Shown: in pieces, positions 10,873 to 29,302 of the stretch
Position numbering within the stretch: position 1 is the first letter of the stretch
Layout: every line of letters begins with the position of its first letter
DNA from: Anaeromyces robustus
Taxonomy: Eukaryota; Neocallimastigomycota; Neocallimastigomycetes; Neocallimastigales; Neocallimastigaceae
DNA: 30,000 bases
Assembly (NCBI GenBank): GCA_002104895.1
Contig: MCFG01000188.1
Coordinates: 1-30,000, forward strand
Direction of reading: 5' to 3'
The notes under the pieces: model-generated
What the model was told of the DNA's origin: nothing
What the model saw: the letters and a program-made list of their open reading frames with translations, nothing else
Databases searched by the model: none
Made by a program: the position numbers and the translations under genes

Positions 10873-12601
10873 TATAATTGATAATAAAGAATTAGAATAA
10901 ATATATATAACAGATAATTTCAATAATAATAATAATTTTTATAATTTTATAATGATCATAGATATTAATGAATGAAGATTAATCTATATATATATATATA
11001 TAATTATTTTTACTTTTATTTTTATTTTTATTTTTATTTTTTTTTATTTTTACTTTTATTTACCTTTTTATAATCAATAATCATTTCTTTAAAAGAATTA
11101 AAATCACCTAAACTAGTTAATATATCAAATACATCACCAAACATATCTTCTTCACTTCTATTACTGAATAAAATTTAATCAATGATTATAAAAGTAAATA
11201 ATTATATTAATTTTAAATATTTATTTTATAAATATATTATTATATATTTGAAGAATTAAAATATATATATATATATAAATATTTTTTTTTACTTTAGCAT
11301 AACCAGAAATTCTGTCATATCAAACCAACTAAATTTTTCTTTTAATTTTTTTTCTAAATATTTTTCAATTTTTTCTGTCTATAAATTATATATAAAAAAA
11401 TAGATGTATATATTAGAAAAGATAAAATAGAATATGAGAGATAGAAAAAAAAAAAAAAAAAAAAGGAATAGGAAAAAAAAAATAATTATTTCATTCCATA
11501 TATACACCCTTATTAATTATTTATAATTTTAAAAAATAAAAAAAATAATTTTTTTATCTTTTTTTTTGACATGAAATTTATTGCATAGACATACATAATT
11601 ATTAAAAATTTCTGTATAAACTAATTTATTTTCTTCTGTATCTTCAAAAACTTCACAATTTTCTTTAAAAAATTTTTCTTGAAGTGTAGTAAATTCTTCA
11701 TCTTTTTATTATATGATACCAGTATTAAATGAAAAAATAATAATAAAAAAAAATATATATATATCAATATACACAAATATAAAGTAGCATAGATATATTA
11801 TATATATAAAAAGAAAGTTAATAACTAATGTATCTTTTATTTATATAAAATATGAATTATGTATATATATATAACATATTTTATATATATCAAATTTGAT
11901 TTAATTTATTATAAACATCGTATATATATATATATATATATATATAAGATAATAAATAAATAAATATAGTAATAATTAAATAAAAAAGTACCAAGTATTA
12001 TATCTTCAATAGCCCCTATAACTGAATCAAAATTTTCATCTTTACTACTGTAAGAACTATTAAATATATATGAAAAGAAAGAAAGAAAAAAAGTTTTTAT
12101 TTTTTTATTTTATTTATTGTTTTTTGTTTTTTGTTTTTTGTTTTTTGTTTTTTGTTTTTTGTTTTTTGTTTTTTGTTTTTTGTTTTTTGTTTTTTGTTTT
12201 TTTTTTTAGTTTTTTTTTATTATTTTTGTTTTGGTTATTTAGTTATTTGGTTATGATAATAATATTATTAATTTAAAAAAGAAAAATTTAGTTGATTTGA
12301 TTATAATATAAATGGTTTTTTTTTATCTTTATATATATATCTATATATATATGTATATTACGTTTCTAAAGTAACTTCACTTGATGAAAGACTTTTTTTA
12401 TCTATATTATTATTAATAATATAAAAATATAAAGATATTTAATAATATATATTATTAATTTATATCAAAGAAAACGAAAGAAAAAATAAAATAAAATTTT
12501 ACAATTTTAATATGTATTAATTATTATAACTTTTTTTTATATTTTCTATTATCCTATTAATAATATATATATTAGAATAATTTACCTTCAGAAATCAACA
12601 T
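10745..12601 (-). CDS. ARL2BP: ADP-ribosylation factor-like 2-binding protein (BART domain)
   Basis: ARL2BP (BART) binds GTP-loaded ARL2/ARL3 and in animals is found at centrosomes, mitochondria and the ciliary base. Seven exons join in frame on the minus strand: 12601-12586, 12401-12362, 12047-11992, 11701-11595, 11378-11293, 11163-11064, 10804-10745, giving 154 residues (human 163) ending in TAA. The BART fold covers nearly the whole protein: FDSVIGAIEDIIL, DEEFTTLQEKFFKEN, the diagnostic FEDTEENKLVYTEIFNNY, EKIEKYLEKKL, FGDVFDILTSLGDFNSFKEM and GFDLSGILIQKSL. The donor of exon 4 was set at GTATGT (11594-11589) because joining there restores the ungapped family spacing FNNY-TEKIEKYL. Exon 1 has only 16 coding bases. 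Exons 3 and 6 each have a second, in-frame acceptor 9 or 6 bases away, so up to five residues are uncertain. Confidence 0.95.
12117..12202. repeat. Perfect 7-base tandem repeat (TTTTTTG) in ARL2BP intron 2
   Basis: G occurs exactly every seventh base from 12119 to 12196 (twelve G in all), each separated by six T. On the transcribed minus strand the unit is CAAAAAA. It lies within intron 12048-12361. Confidence 0.95.
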
Positions 12602-13825
12602 GATTTATATATATTTATTTATTAATTAATTAATTAATTAATTGAAAAAATAAAAACCAGAAGATATAGGTATGTATGATAATTATAATGGATGTGGATA
12701 TATGAATATAAATATATTTTATTTTTCTATTTCTATTTATATATAAATTTAATTTGTATTTATCTTTTGTAATTATTATTTTAATTAAAAAAGAAAAAGG
12801 AAAAATTGAAATAAAATAAAATAAAAATGTTTACTAATAAGTTTTTTTTTTTTTTTTTTAATAAAAAAGAAAAAAACAAAACAAAATAATTCATAAATAA
12901 CAAATTTTTTTTTTTTTTTTTGCTACGCTGCTGATTAAAAAAAAAACTTTATTAAAAATAAAAAAAAAAATTTAATAAAAAACATTAATAATAATAATAA
13001 TAAAAGTTATTATTATTTATTATTATTAGTGTTTTTTTTTTTTTTAATTAAAAAAAAAACTTTAAAACTTGATTTTTTTATTATATATAAAAAATACATT
13101 AAATAAATTAAAAAGGGTTAATTCTATTTTTTGAAATTTTTTTTTTGTGTATTGTTATTAACGATTTATTTATTATGTATAATTATATTTTTATATTTTT
13201 ATTATTTTTTTATATATATATAAACAGGCAGACATTTTATTTATAATTAATATTATTTAATATTATTTAATATAAATATAAATAATCATCTATAAATTAC
13301 TTTTTTTTTTTAATATTTTTTTACTACATATTATAATTCTTTATTTATTAAATATATACATATAATTATTTATACAAAAAAAAAAATAATCATATCTATA
13401 TATATATATATAATTAATATCATTAAAATTTATTATTATTATTATTATTATTTTTTTTTTTATTTTTTTATTTTTTTATTTTTTTTTATTTTTTTGTATA
13501 TGTGCGATATAAAATATTATTTTTCTTTACATTAATATAAAGAAAATATGAAAAAGTGATTTAAAAAAAAGAAAAGAAAAAAAAATATTAATTTTTTTTA
13601 TTAAATATTTAAGTTTTAACTATTTTAACTATATATTTAAATATTTAATTATACTTATTTTTTTTTTTTTTTTAATTTTTTTTTTAATTTTTAATTTTTT
13701 AATTTTTAATTTTTAATTTTTTTAAATAATAATAGATACTTTTAATAGAGTTAGTTAAAAACATTGAACATGATAATTTTTTTTATTTTTTTATTTTATT
13801 TTTTAAAAAATTTATTGCTTATTGC
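12602..13825. promoter_or_regulatory. ARL2BP upstream region and DNAJC2 3' region
   Basis: The ARL2BP promoter and the DNAJC2 3' UTR share this spacer. A small G/C-bearing island at 12922-12936 (gctacgctgctgatt), set between a T run and an A run about 320-335 bases upstream of the ARL2BP start, is the most non-random site. The rest is A/T homopolymer and AAT or TTA repeats. No gene is supported. Confidence 0.45.
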
Positions 13826-18385
<4,560 letters not shown>

Positions 18386-19198
18386 TTTTCTTTTTATATT
18401 TTAATTTTAATAAATTTTTTATTGATTTTATTATATATATATATATAGAATTAAAATGTTTAGATTTTTTGAAATTGGGGAGGTTTTGTTTTGTTTTTTG
18501 TTTTTTGTTTTATGATTTGTTTTTTGTTATTATTTTGAAATTTATTATTTTATTTTATATTTTAATTATTATTATTATTATTTTTTAAGTTTATAATTTT
18601 AATGTCAATATATTAATAAAATAATATATATATATATATAAAAAGAAAGGAATAATTAGTATTAAAGATTTTTTTATAGTTATTTATAAAAATATATAAA
18701 TTAAATTTCTCTTTTACTAAATGAAATAATTAAATTTTGAAATTAATCCTTTAAAAAAAAATATAAAAGTATTTTTTAAATTATTTTATTTATAAAATAC
18801 TTTAAAGATTATTATTATTATTATTTTATATTTTTAAACTATTAAATGATAATATATATATATATTTTCTTCTTCTTCTTCTTCTTAATAACATTTTTAA
18901 GAAATTTGATTTATTAAACATTATATATATAATAATAAAACGAATTTTGAAATGTAAAAATTAATTTTTCAATTTTTTTATTTATTATTTTTTTTTCTTT
19001 ATACTTTAATTTTAAATATCATTTATACTTTTTATTATTATTTATATAACATATTCATTTATGTTTTTATAATATATATAATTTTCTTAAATTTCTATAT
19101 AAAATCAATAATTTAAAATGAAATTTTAAAATTCTTTCTTTTTATTTTACCTTTTTATTTAATATTTTTTGAATATTAAAAAAAAAAATATAAATATG

Positions 19199-19238
<40 letters not shown>

Positions 19239-20512
19239 AAATAAATAAAAAAATTTTTTTTTTAATATCAAATAAGATTAAGATTAAGATTTAATTACAT
19301 AAAAAAAGAATTTTAATGTAAAAAAATTTGTATTTTTAATGTATCAAAAAATTTAAAAAAAAATTTTTTTTTTTAATATTTTCTTTATTTCTTTCTTTCT
19401 TTCTTTCTTTCTTTTTAATTGTTGATATAATAATAATAAAATAAAATACTTTATTTAACTTTTGATTGATCTTTTATATATATATATATAAATTGACTAG
19501 ATAATAACAAGAATAATAAGATAAATTTAAATAATACATATTATTTATATTACTTATAATTTTTTTTAATTATTTATTATTTATCTTAAAAAAAAATCAT
19601 TTATAATTCTCAAAGTTAAACGAAAGAAAGAAAAAAAAAATTATAGTTTATACATATACATACTTATAGATATATAAAATATTTATAATATATGTTTTTT
19701 TTTTTTATTTATTTATTTAATTATTTTATTTATTTATTTATTTTTCGATTTTAATATATATATTCATTTTTTTTTTTTTTTTAAAAATTTCTGTTTATTA
19801 ATTATTTTAATTATGATTTTAAAAAATTTATTATTTTTTTTTTCTTTTTTTTTTTTTCTTAAAAAAGAAATTATTTATTTAATTATAATTATGGTTTATT
19901 TTATATTTTATTTTATATTTTTACTGCTATTATTTAATTGTTTTTTTTTTTTTTTTTCTTATATATCTAATTTTTGTTTTCTTTGTAAAAAACTATTTTA
20001 TTTTTTTTTTTTTGTTTTAAAAAAAATTATATAAAAAGTATATTTATTTAAATTTAATTAAAAAAAAAAACGATATTTTTATTTATTTTTTTTTTATAAA
20101 TATATATGAAAAATTGCGTATTTTTTTATTTTGATTGTAATAATATATGTGTTATATTAATGAGGAAAAAAAAGATATTAATAAAAAAAAAAAAAAAGAA
20201 AAAGAAAAAGAAAAGGTAAAGATTTAAATAGTCTCATTTTAAATAAATATAAATGAAAGAAAAAAATATATAATATATATATTTCTTTTAATATATATAA
20301 CTGATATATAATACAAATAATAAAATGTTATATATTATACATATACATATGAATTATTTATATTTATTAAATTATCTTTTTTTTTTTTTTTTTTTTTTCT
20401 TTCTTTTTTTTTTTCTACCCTTAAATTATTTATTATTTAATCATCATTATCTATTTATTTTTTTTTTCTTCCTTTTTTTTTTTTTTTTTTTTTTTGTTAA
20501 TTAATTTTCATT
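18386..20512. promoter_or_regulatory. DNAJC2 upstream region and 3' region of the PAP2 gene
   Basis: The DNAJC2 promoter lies at the left end. About 92-98 bases upstream of its ATG is a C-rich heptamer on the minus strand (CCTCCCC, 18483-18477), unusual against this background, followed by a TATATATATATA run at 18433-18447. The remainder is homopolymer-rich: about 30 A near 19207-19236, CTTT repeats near 19389-19412 and long T runs from 20380 to 20495. A Phe-rich open stretch at 19813-20034 is T-tract translation, not a gene. Confidence 0.45.
19207..19236 (+). repeat. Poly(A) tract of about 30 bases
   Basis: Homopolymer in the intergenic region between DNAJC2 and the PAP2 gene. Confidence 0.85.
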
Positions 20513-23109
20513 TTATAATTTTGGAAGTTGTTCAAGATCTGATGATTCACCTATATAGATCATTTCATTTTTTGGAGAATCTGTTAATTTTATTGAATTA
20601 TTTATATTGGCATTTTCATGTATAGATTCTACTGAAATAGCCTCTACATTATTTGTTTTAAATTGGGTAACACCATTTGGTTTAGTATTTGAAATATCAT
20701 GGTTTGAATTAGAATTATTATTAGAATTTTCACCTTTTACTTGATCATTACAAACTTCATAGATTTGAACAGTCTGTATAGGTGAAATATTTTGACCTTC
20801 AATGACTATATTATTTAAAACAAATGAAGAGGATGAATTTGAATTTGAATTTGAATTTGAATCTGAATTACTACTTTTATTAGAATTTGATTTCTTTGGA
20901 CGACTCATTCTACGATTTGATTTTATTATTACCTCTGAATTTGATTTAGTAATATTCATACTACTACCAATACTTATATGAGGATTTATTTTATTAATAG
21001 AATCTCCACTCAATATTGAACTATGATGACGTCTGTCATTACTTAATATATTTGGTATATTATCACTAGCATAACTACGATTAGTTTTATTACTTTTTAG
21101 ACTATTTAATGAAGGATGTTTATAATAATGCGATATTCTTACAGGTGATAAATAAGTATCTTTCTTTGATGATTTATTAGTTTCAGCATCTGTATCTATT
21201 TTTAAATCAATTGAATATAAGTTTGATATATTATCTGATGTATCTGATAATATTGATTTTCTTTTATAAATATTTTCTTCTTCACTTGAATCAACTGTTT
21301 CTTCATTATTATTATTTTCATTATTCTTTAAATTCTTTTGTTTTTCTTTATTTAATTCATAAAACATTGCTATTGTATTTTGATTTACGTTTTCATTATC
21401 ATCGAATTTTTGTTGATGTGATAAATCAGTGATATCTGAATAATTACTTTGATTATCATTATTATTATCGACATTATTATTGACATTATTACTTTGATCG
21501 GTTTCTATTATTAATAGGTATTATGATTTATTAAAAAAAAAAATTATATTTAAATTAATGATTTTTTAATAATAATAATAATAATAATATTAATAAAAGA
21601 TGTATATTTATATAAAAATAATTTAAATATATATATATATATTTTATAAAAATATTTAAATATCTATATATCTATATATATATATATATATATATGTAGA
21701 TAATAGGATGTATAAAATAGAATTATTTATATTTATATATATTAATAATAATTACCATAAAGAGGTAATCCTTCATAATAGAATGGATCATCAAAATAAT
21801 TAATAATATTTCCCCACCATGTTTCAGCTAATTGTGGTATACTTATGGACCAATGATAAATAGTCCAGAAAATAATTGAAAATATAAATGCACATAATAC
21901 ATCAATACTATAATGATAGGCTCCCAAGATTAAAGTAAACATACCTACAACATTTAAAATAGTTACGATGACATTTATCCATGCTTTTTTACAATAATAC
22001 CAATATTCAAGTATACTTAATGTAAACATAATAGTGTGTCCACTATATAAAAGTAATATTTTATATTTTATATTTTATATATAATTATTTCATTAGTATT
22101 AAAAGATAATAATAACTATATAATTATTTATTTATTTATCTAATTAATCATTTCTTTTATATTTATAAAATTTATAATAATATTAACAATAATAATTATA
22201 ATTATAATACTATTAATACTATTAATACTATTAATACTATTAATAATAAATTATAATTATAATAATATCAATAATTTTAATACTATTAATAATATCAATA
22301 TTATTAATAGCATCAATAATATTAATTAATATCAATACTATTAATAACATCAATACTATTAATAACATCAATAATATTAATAATATCAATAATATTCATA
22401 ATAATAATTAGAATAAGAATAAAGACATTTACCTATAAAAAACATCACCACATGCAACTCTAAGTTGTAAAACTAATAATATAGCATCATAAAATATATT
22501 TGGTTTATAGGCTTTTTGACAAGTTACCCAAGGAGTAGGTAAAACAGTTAATGGAATAAAACAAGCACGTAAAAGGTATAAAAATCCCATGATTAACAAA
22601 ACTCTTCTTGTCACTGTTAAAGACATGGATTTTAATGTTAATGCTCTACAAATAATTAAAGCAGCTGATGTCCTTACAATTGTATCTGCTATATCTTCTG
22701 GAATTGCCTGAACCCAGTCAAAAGCTTTTTTAGAATTTTTAAATAAAGTTAAAAAAACGTCAGGTGCTATATAAGGTTCTTCTTCTGCTTCTAAATTTAC
22801 ATTAGTATTTGTTCTATCAGCATAGGAATTAGCTAAAGATACTACATATGTACAAAAGAAAAACCATATTGCTGAATATAATGTAAAAATGATATCTCTA
22901 TTATTTCTATAAACTATTAAATATGGTTTTATTTTATTAAAAATTTCAACACTCTTTGATTTTTTACTAAGTATTTCATTTCCATCTTTTGTATTAAGTA
23001 TTTCATCCTTTTTACTTAGAACTTCATCTTTTTTACTTAAAACTTCATCTTTATTACTAAGACTTTCATCTTTTTTACTAAGAACGTCATCTTTATGTTC
23101 TTCTTCCAT
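20513..23109 (-). CDS. Sphingomyelin-synthase-type PAP2 membrane phosphotransferase with Asn/Ser-rich tail
   Basis: Enzymes of this family move a phospholipid head group onto ceramide in Golgi or plasma membranes. Three exons join in frame: 23109-22433, 22042-21756, 21504-20513, giving 651 residues. Motif D2 is RR(168-169)-x8-Y178-x2-R181-x6-T188, with the spacing of human SMS1. Motif D3 is CGDVFYSGHT (220-229). Motif D4 is HYSIDV (269-274). The catalytic triad His228/His269/Asp273 is intact. IPEDIAD (136-142) sits where D1 is expected. Hydrophobic segments lie near 73-93, 144-158, 170-190, 206-218, 230-241, 247-267 and 274-293. Residues 10-51 hold LSKKDEV-like 7-residue repeats. From about 322 to the end is a soluble Asn/Ser/Asp-rich tail without a domain. 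The head-group donor (phosphatidylcholine, phosphatidylethanolamine or phosphatidylinositol) cannot be read from sequence, so plant- or protozoan-type inositol-phosphorylceramide synthase remains possible. Only two introns, against 6-11 in the neighbours. Confidence 0.88.
20834..20868 (-). repeat. Hexanucleotide repeat coding for Ser-Asn tract
   Basis: Tandem (GAATTT) on the plus strand reads as alternating Asn/Ser codons in the tail of the PAP2 protein. Confidence 0.85.
22208..22400. repeat. 9-base (TACTATTAA) and related repeats in the PAP2-gene intron 1
   Basis: C occurs at 22210, 22219, 22228 and 22237, a strict 9-base period. Degenerate copies of AACATCAATACTATTAAT follow to about 22400. 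All lie in intron 22043-22432. Confidence 0.85.
22957..23082 (-). repeat. In-frame 21-base repeats coding for LSKKDEV units
   Basis: Residues 10-51 of the PAP2-type protein read LSKKDES, LSNKDEV, LSKKDEV, LSKKDEI, then diverged copies. Period 7 in charged residues predicts a cytosolic helix or coiled coil before the first membrane segment. Confidence 0.9.
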
Positions 23110-26814
<3,705 letters not shown>

Positions 26815-27428
26815 AAATTAAATAAAATATAAAAATTATAAAATGTGATATTTGTATGCAGTGTTTTTTTTTTTATTATTATTATCATTTAATTTTATAT
26901 ATTTTTTAACAATAACTATAAATATAAATAAAATTAAACTTTTTTTTTTAAAATAAAATATAGAAACCAATATTATTATATATTTAAAAACAATTGTTAG
27001 AATAATAAAAAAAAAAAACAAATCTAATAAAGTTTTTTTATTATTATTTTATAGGTTTATTTTAAATGGTGTTGGTTTTTATTTTATATATATATGTTGT
27101 ATTTCTTTTTTAAATTTGAAATAAGATTCATTACTTAAATAACAGTGCATAAACTTTCATAAAAAAAAAAGTAAAAATTTATAAGAATTATTTTAATAAA
27201 AAAAAAATCTCATTTGGAAATAAAAATTGTATATAAAACTAGATTTTATATGATATAAATAATAATTATAATTATATATAAATAAGTAAAAAAAATAAAA
27301 AAAAAAAAAATAAAAATAAAAAGCAATGATAAAAAAAAAAGTGCATTCAATTTAATTAAATTAAATTAAATTTTATCTAATTAACATTTAACATTTTAGC
27401 AATTAATTAATATTTGATTCTTATTTTT

Positions 27429-27465
27429 AATTCTCAATTCTTAATTCTTAATTCTTAATTCTTAT
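27429..27465. repeat. 7-base tandem repeat (AATTCTT)
   Basis: C recurs at 27433, 27440, 27447, 27454 and 27461, a strict 7-base period over about five copies. Confidence 0.85.
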
Positions 27466-27614
27466 TCTTTTTCTTATTCTTATTTTTATTAATTATTATT
27501 TAAATTTATATATATATTTTAATAATCTCATTATTTTAATTATTATTTTATTATTATTTTTTTTAATCAAATTAATTTATTATTATTATTATTATTATAA
27601 CAGAATATAAGAAA

Positions 27615-27650
27615 AATATAATTGTTTATCAATAAATAAACAATTATATT
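27615..27650. other. Perfect inverted repeat, 15-bp arms and 6-base loop
   Basis: 27615-27629 (aatataattgtttat) is the exact reverse complement of 27636-27650, with spacer caataa. It would form a long perfect hairpin in DNA or RNA. Confidence 0.85.
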
Positions 27651-27972
27651 ATTAATTAAATAATAAATAATATTATAAGTCAGACATTGTCTCTCTTTCT
27701 ATCTCTTTTTTTTTTAAAAACTTTAGTTTTTATAAAATTTTATAATAAAAATAGTATTTTTATAATATAAAATTTTTTATTTATTGTCAAAAAATATTTT
27801 AAATTTTTATATACAATTTAAATTTCTTAGAATTTTCTATTATCTTTTATAATTATCTTTTTGAATTTGAATTTTAATGAATTGATTTTTTATTTTTTTT
27901 TTTATTTTATTTTATTTTATTTATGAATTTTCAACTACTGGGTTTTCATTACTAAACAAAATATAAATTACT

Positions 27973-27974
27973 AT

Positions 27975-28017
<43 letters not shown>

Positions 28018-28019
28018 TT
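27973..28019. repeat. (TTTA)n microsatellite
   Basis: About 12 tetranucleotide copies; a second (TTTA)n block lies at about 29130-29234. Confidence 0.9.
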
Positions 28020-28577
28020 ATTTAATTATTTTATTATTGATTATTACTTTTTTTTTTAAAAAAAAATATAAAAATTTTCTATTTCATTTATAATGAAAAT
28101 ATTCATACAATTTATCTGTCTTGTCTTGTATCACTTATAATTAATGATTATGTTTTATTTTCATTTCATTTATTCTTTTTTTTTTAAGAGGGGAGATGGA
28201 ACGACATAAAGCATAATCATGATATAAAATAAATAATAAATATAATAAAAATTCTCAACTTATATAACTAAATTTTAATCAATATTTAAATTAACATTTC
28301 TTTTTTTTTTTTTTTTTATCATTTAAAGATATTAACCATTAAAATAAAATAAAAATGAAAATAGAAATAAAAAAAAAAAAAAAAGAATAGAAAAGAGAAA
28401 AAAAAAAAACAAATAAAAGAATTAATTAAATTTTATTCTATCATAAATAATAATTAATTAATCTTTCATTTATCAAGTTCTTCAAATCTAACTGAATTTT
28501 ATAATAAGAATTTTAAGTTAATTAAACTATTATAACACACACAAATAAATCAATAAAAAAGTTTCTTTCTTTTATTT

Positions 28578-28610
28578 ATTTGTTTGTTTGTTTGTTTGTT
28601 TGTTTGTTTT
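28578..28610. repeat. (TTTG)n microsatellite
   Basis: G every fourth base from 28582 to 28606, seven copies. Confidence 0.9.
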
Positions 28611-29129
28611 TTTTAATATAATATAAAAAAATAAAATTTAAATAAAATAAAATTAGAATAGTTTTTTTTTATTATTTTTTTCTATTTAATTTAAAAACTG
28701 AATCTATTAGAAAGTAAAAAAGTTTTTTAACTTTTTTTTTACTATTTATTTATTATTTATTATTTATTACTTGTTTATTATTCATTATTCATATTTATTT
28801 ATTATTTTTATTATTATACTTAATATTAAAAAAAATATAAAAAAAATATATAATATTTTTTTTATATTTTTTTTAAATAATTAAATTTATATTTTTATTT
28901 TATTTAATTAATCTCCAATAATTTTTTATATTAAATATATCCAATAATACAATATATTATGAATATCAATAATTATATATTAATATATATTATAATTTAA
29001 TATAACACTAATGAATTTTATATTAAATCATGTGAATATTTCACATGTTTCTTTATTAAAACGATTCTGATTTTCTGTATAATTAAATAATTAAATAATT
29101 ATGTATAATTTTTTCATATACATTAACAT

Positions 29130-29179
29130 TAATTTATTTATTTATTTATATATTTATATATTTATTTATTTATTTATTT

Positions 29180-29231
<52 letters not shown>

Positions 29232-29234
29232 TTA
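29130..29234. repeat. (TTTA)n microsatellite, long, with interruptions
   Basis: Mostly uninterrupted ATTT/TTTA tetranucleotides with a few ATATTT variants. Confidence 0.9.
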
Positions 29235-29267
29235 ATTTATTATATTAATTTTTAATTTTTAATAAAA

Positions 29268-29302
29268 GATATAATATGATATGATATAATATGATATGAT
29301 AT
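29268..29302. repeat. 15-base tandem repeat (GATATAATATGATAT)
   Basis: G spacing alternates 10 and 5 bases (29268, 29278, 29283, 29293, 29298), giving a little over two copies of a 15-base unit. Confidence 0.8.

Noticed and set aside
12070-12276. Phe-rich plus-strand frame of about 68 residues
   Set aside because: Translation of the TTTTTTG array and T runs, lying antisense across an ARL2BP intron.
19813-20034. Membrane-like Phe/Ile-rich frame
   Set aside because: Encoded by T tracts; no motif, no plausible splice partners.
21211-21432. Plus-strand frame opposite the PAP2-gene tail
   Set aside because: Antisense of the Asn/Ser-rich coding exon; hydrophobic low-complexity composition.
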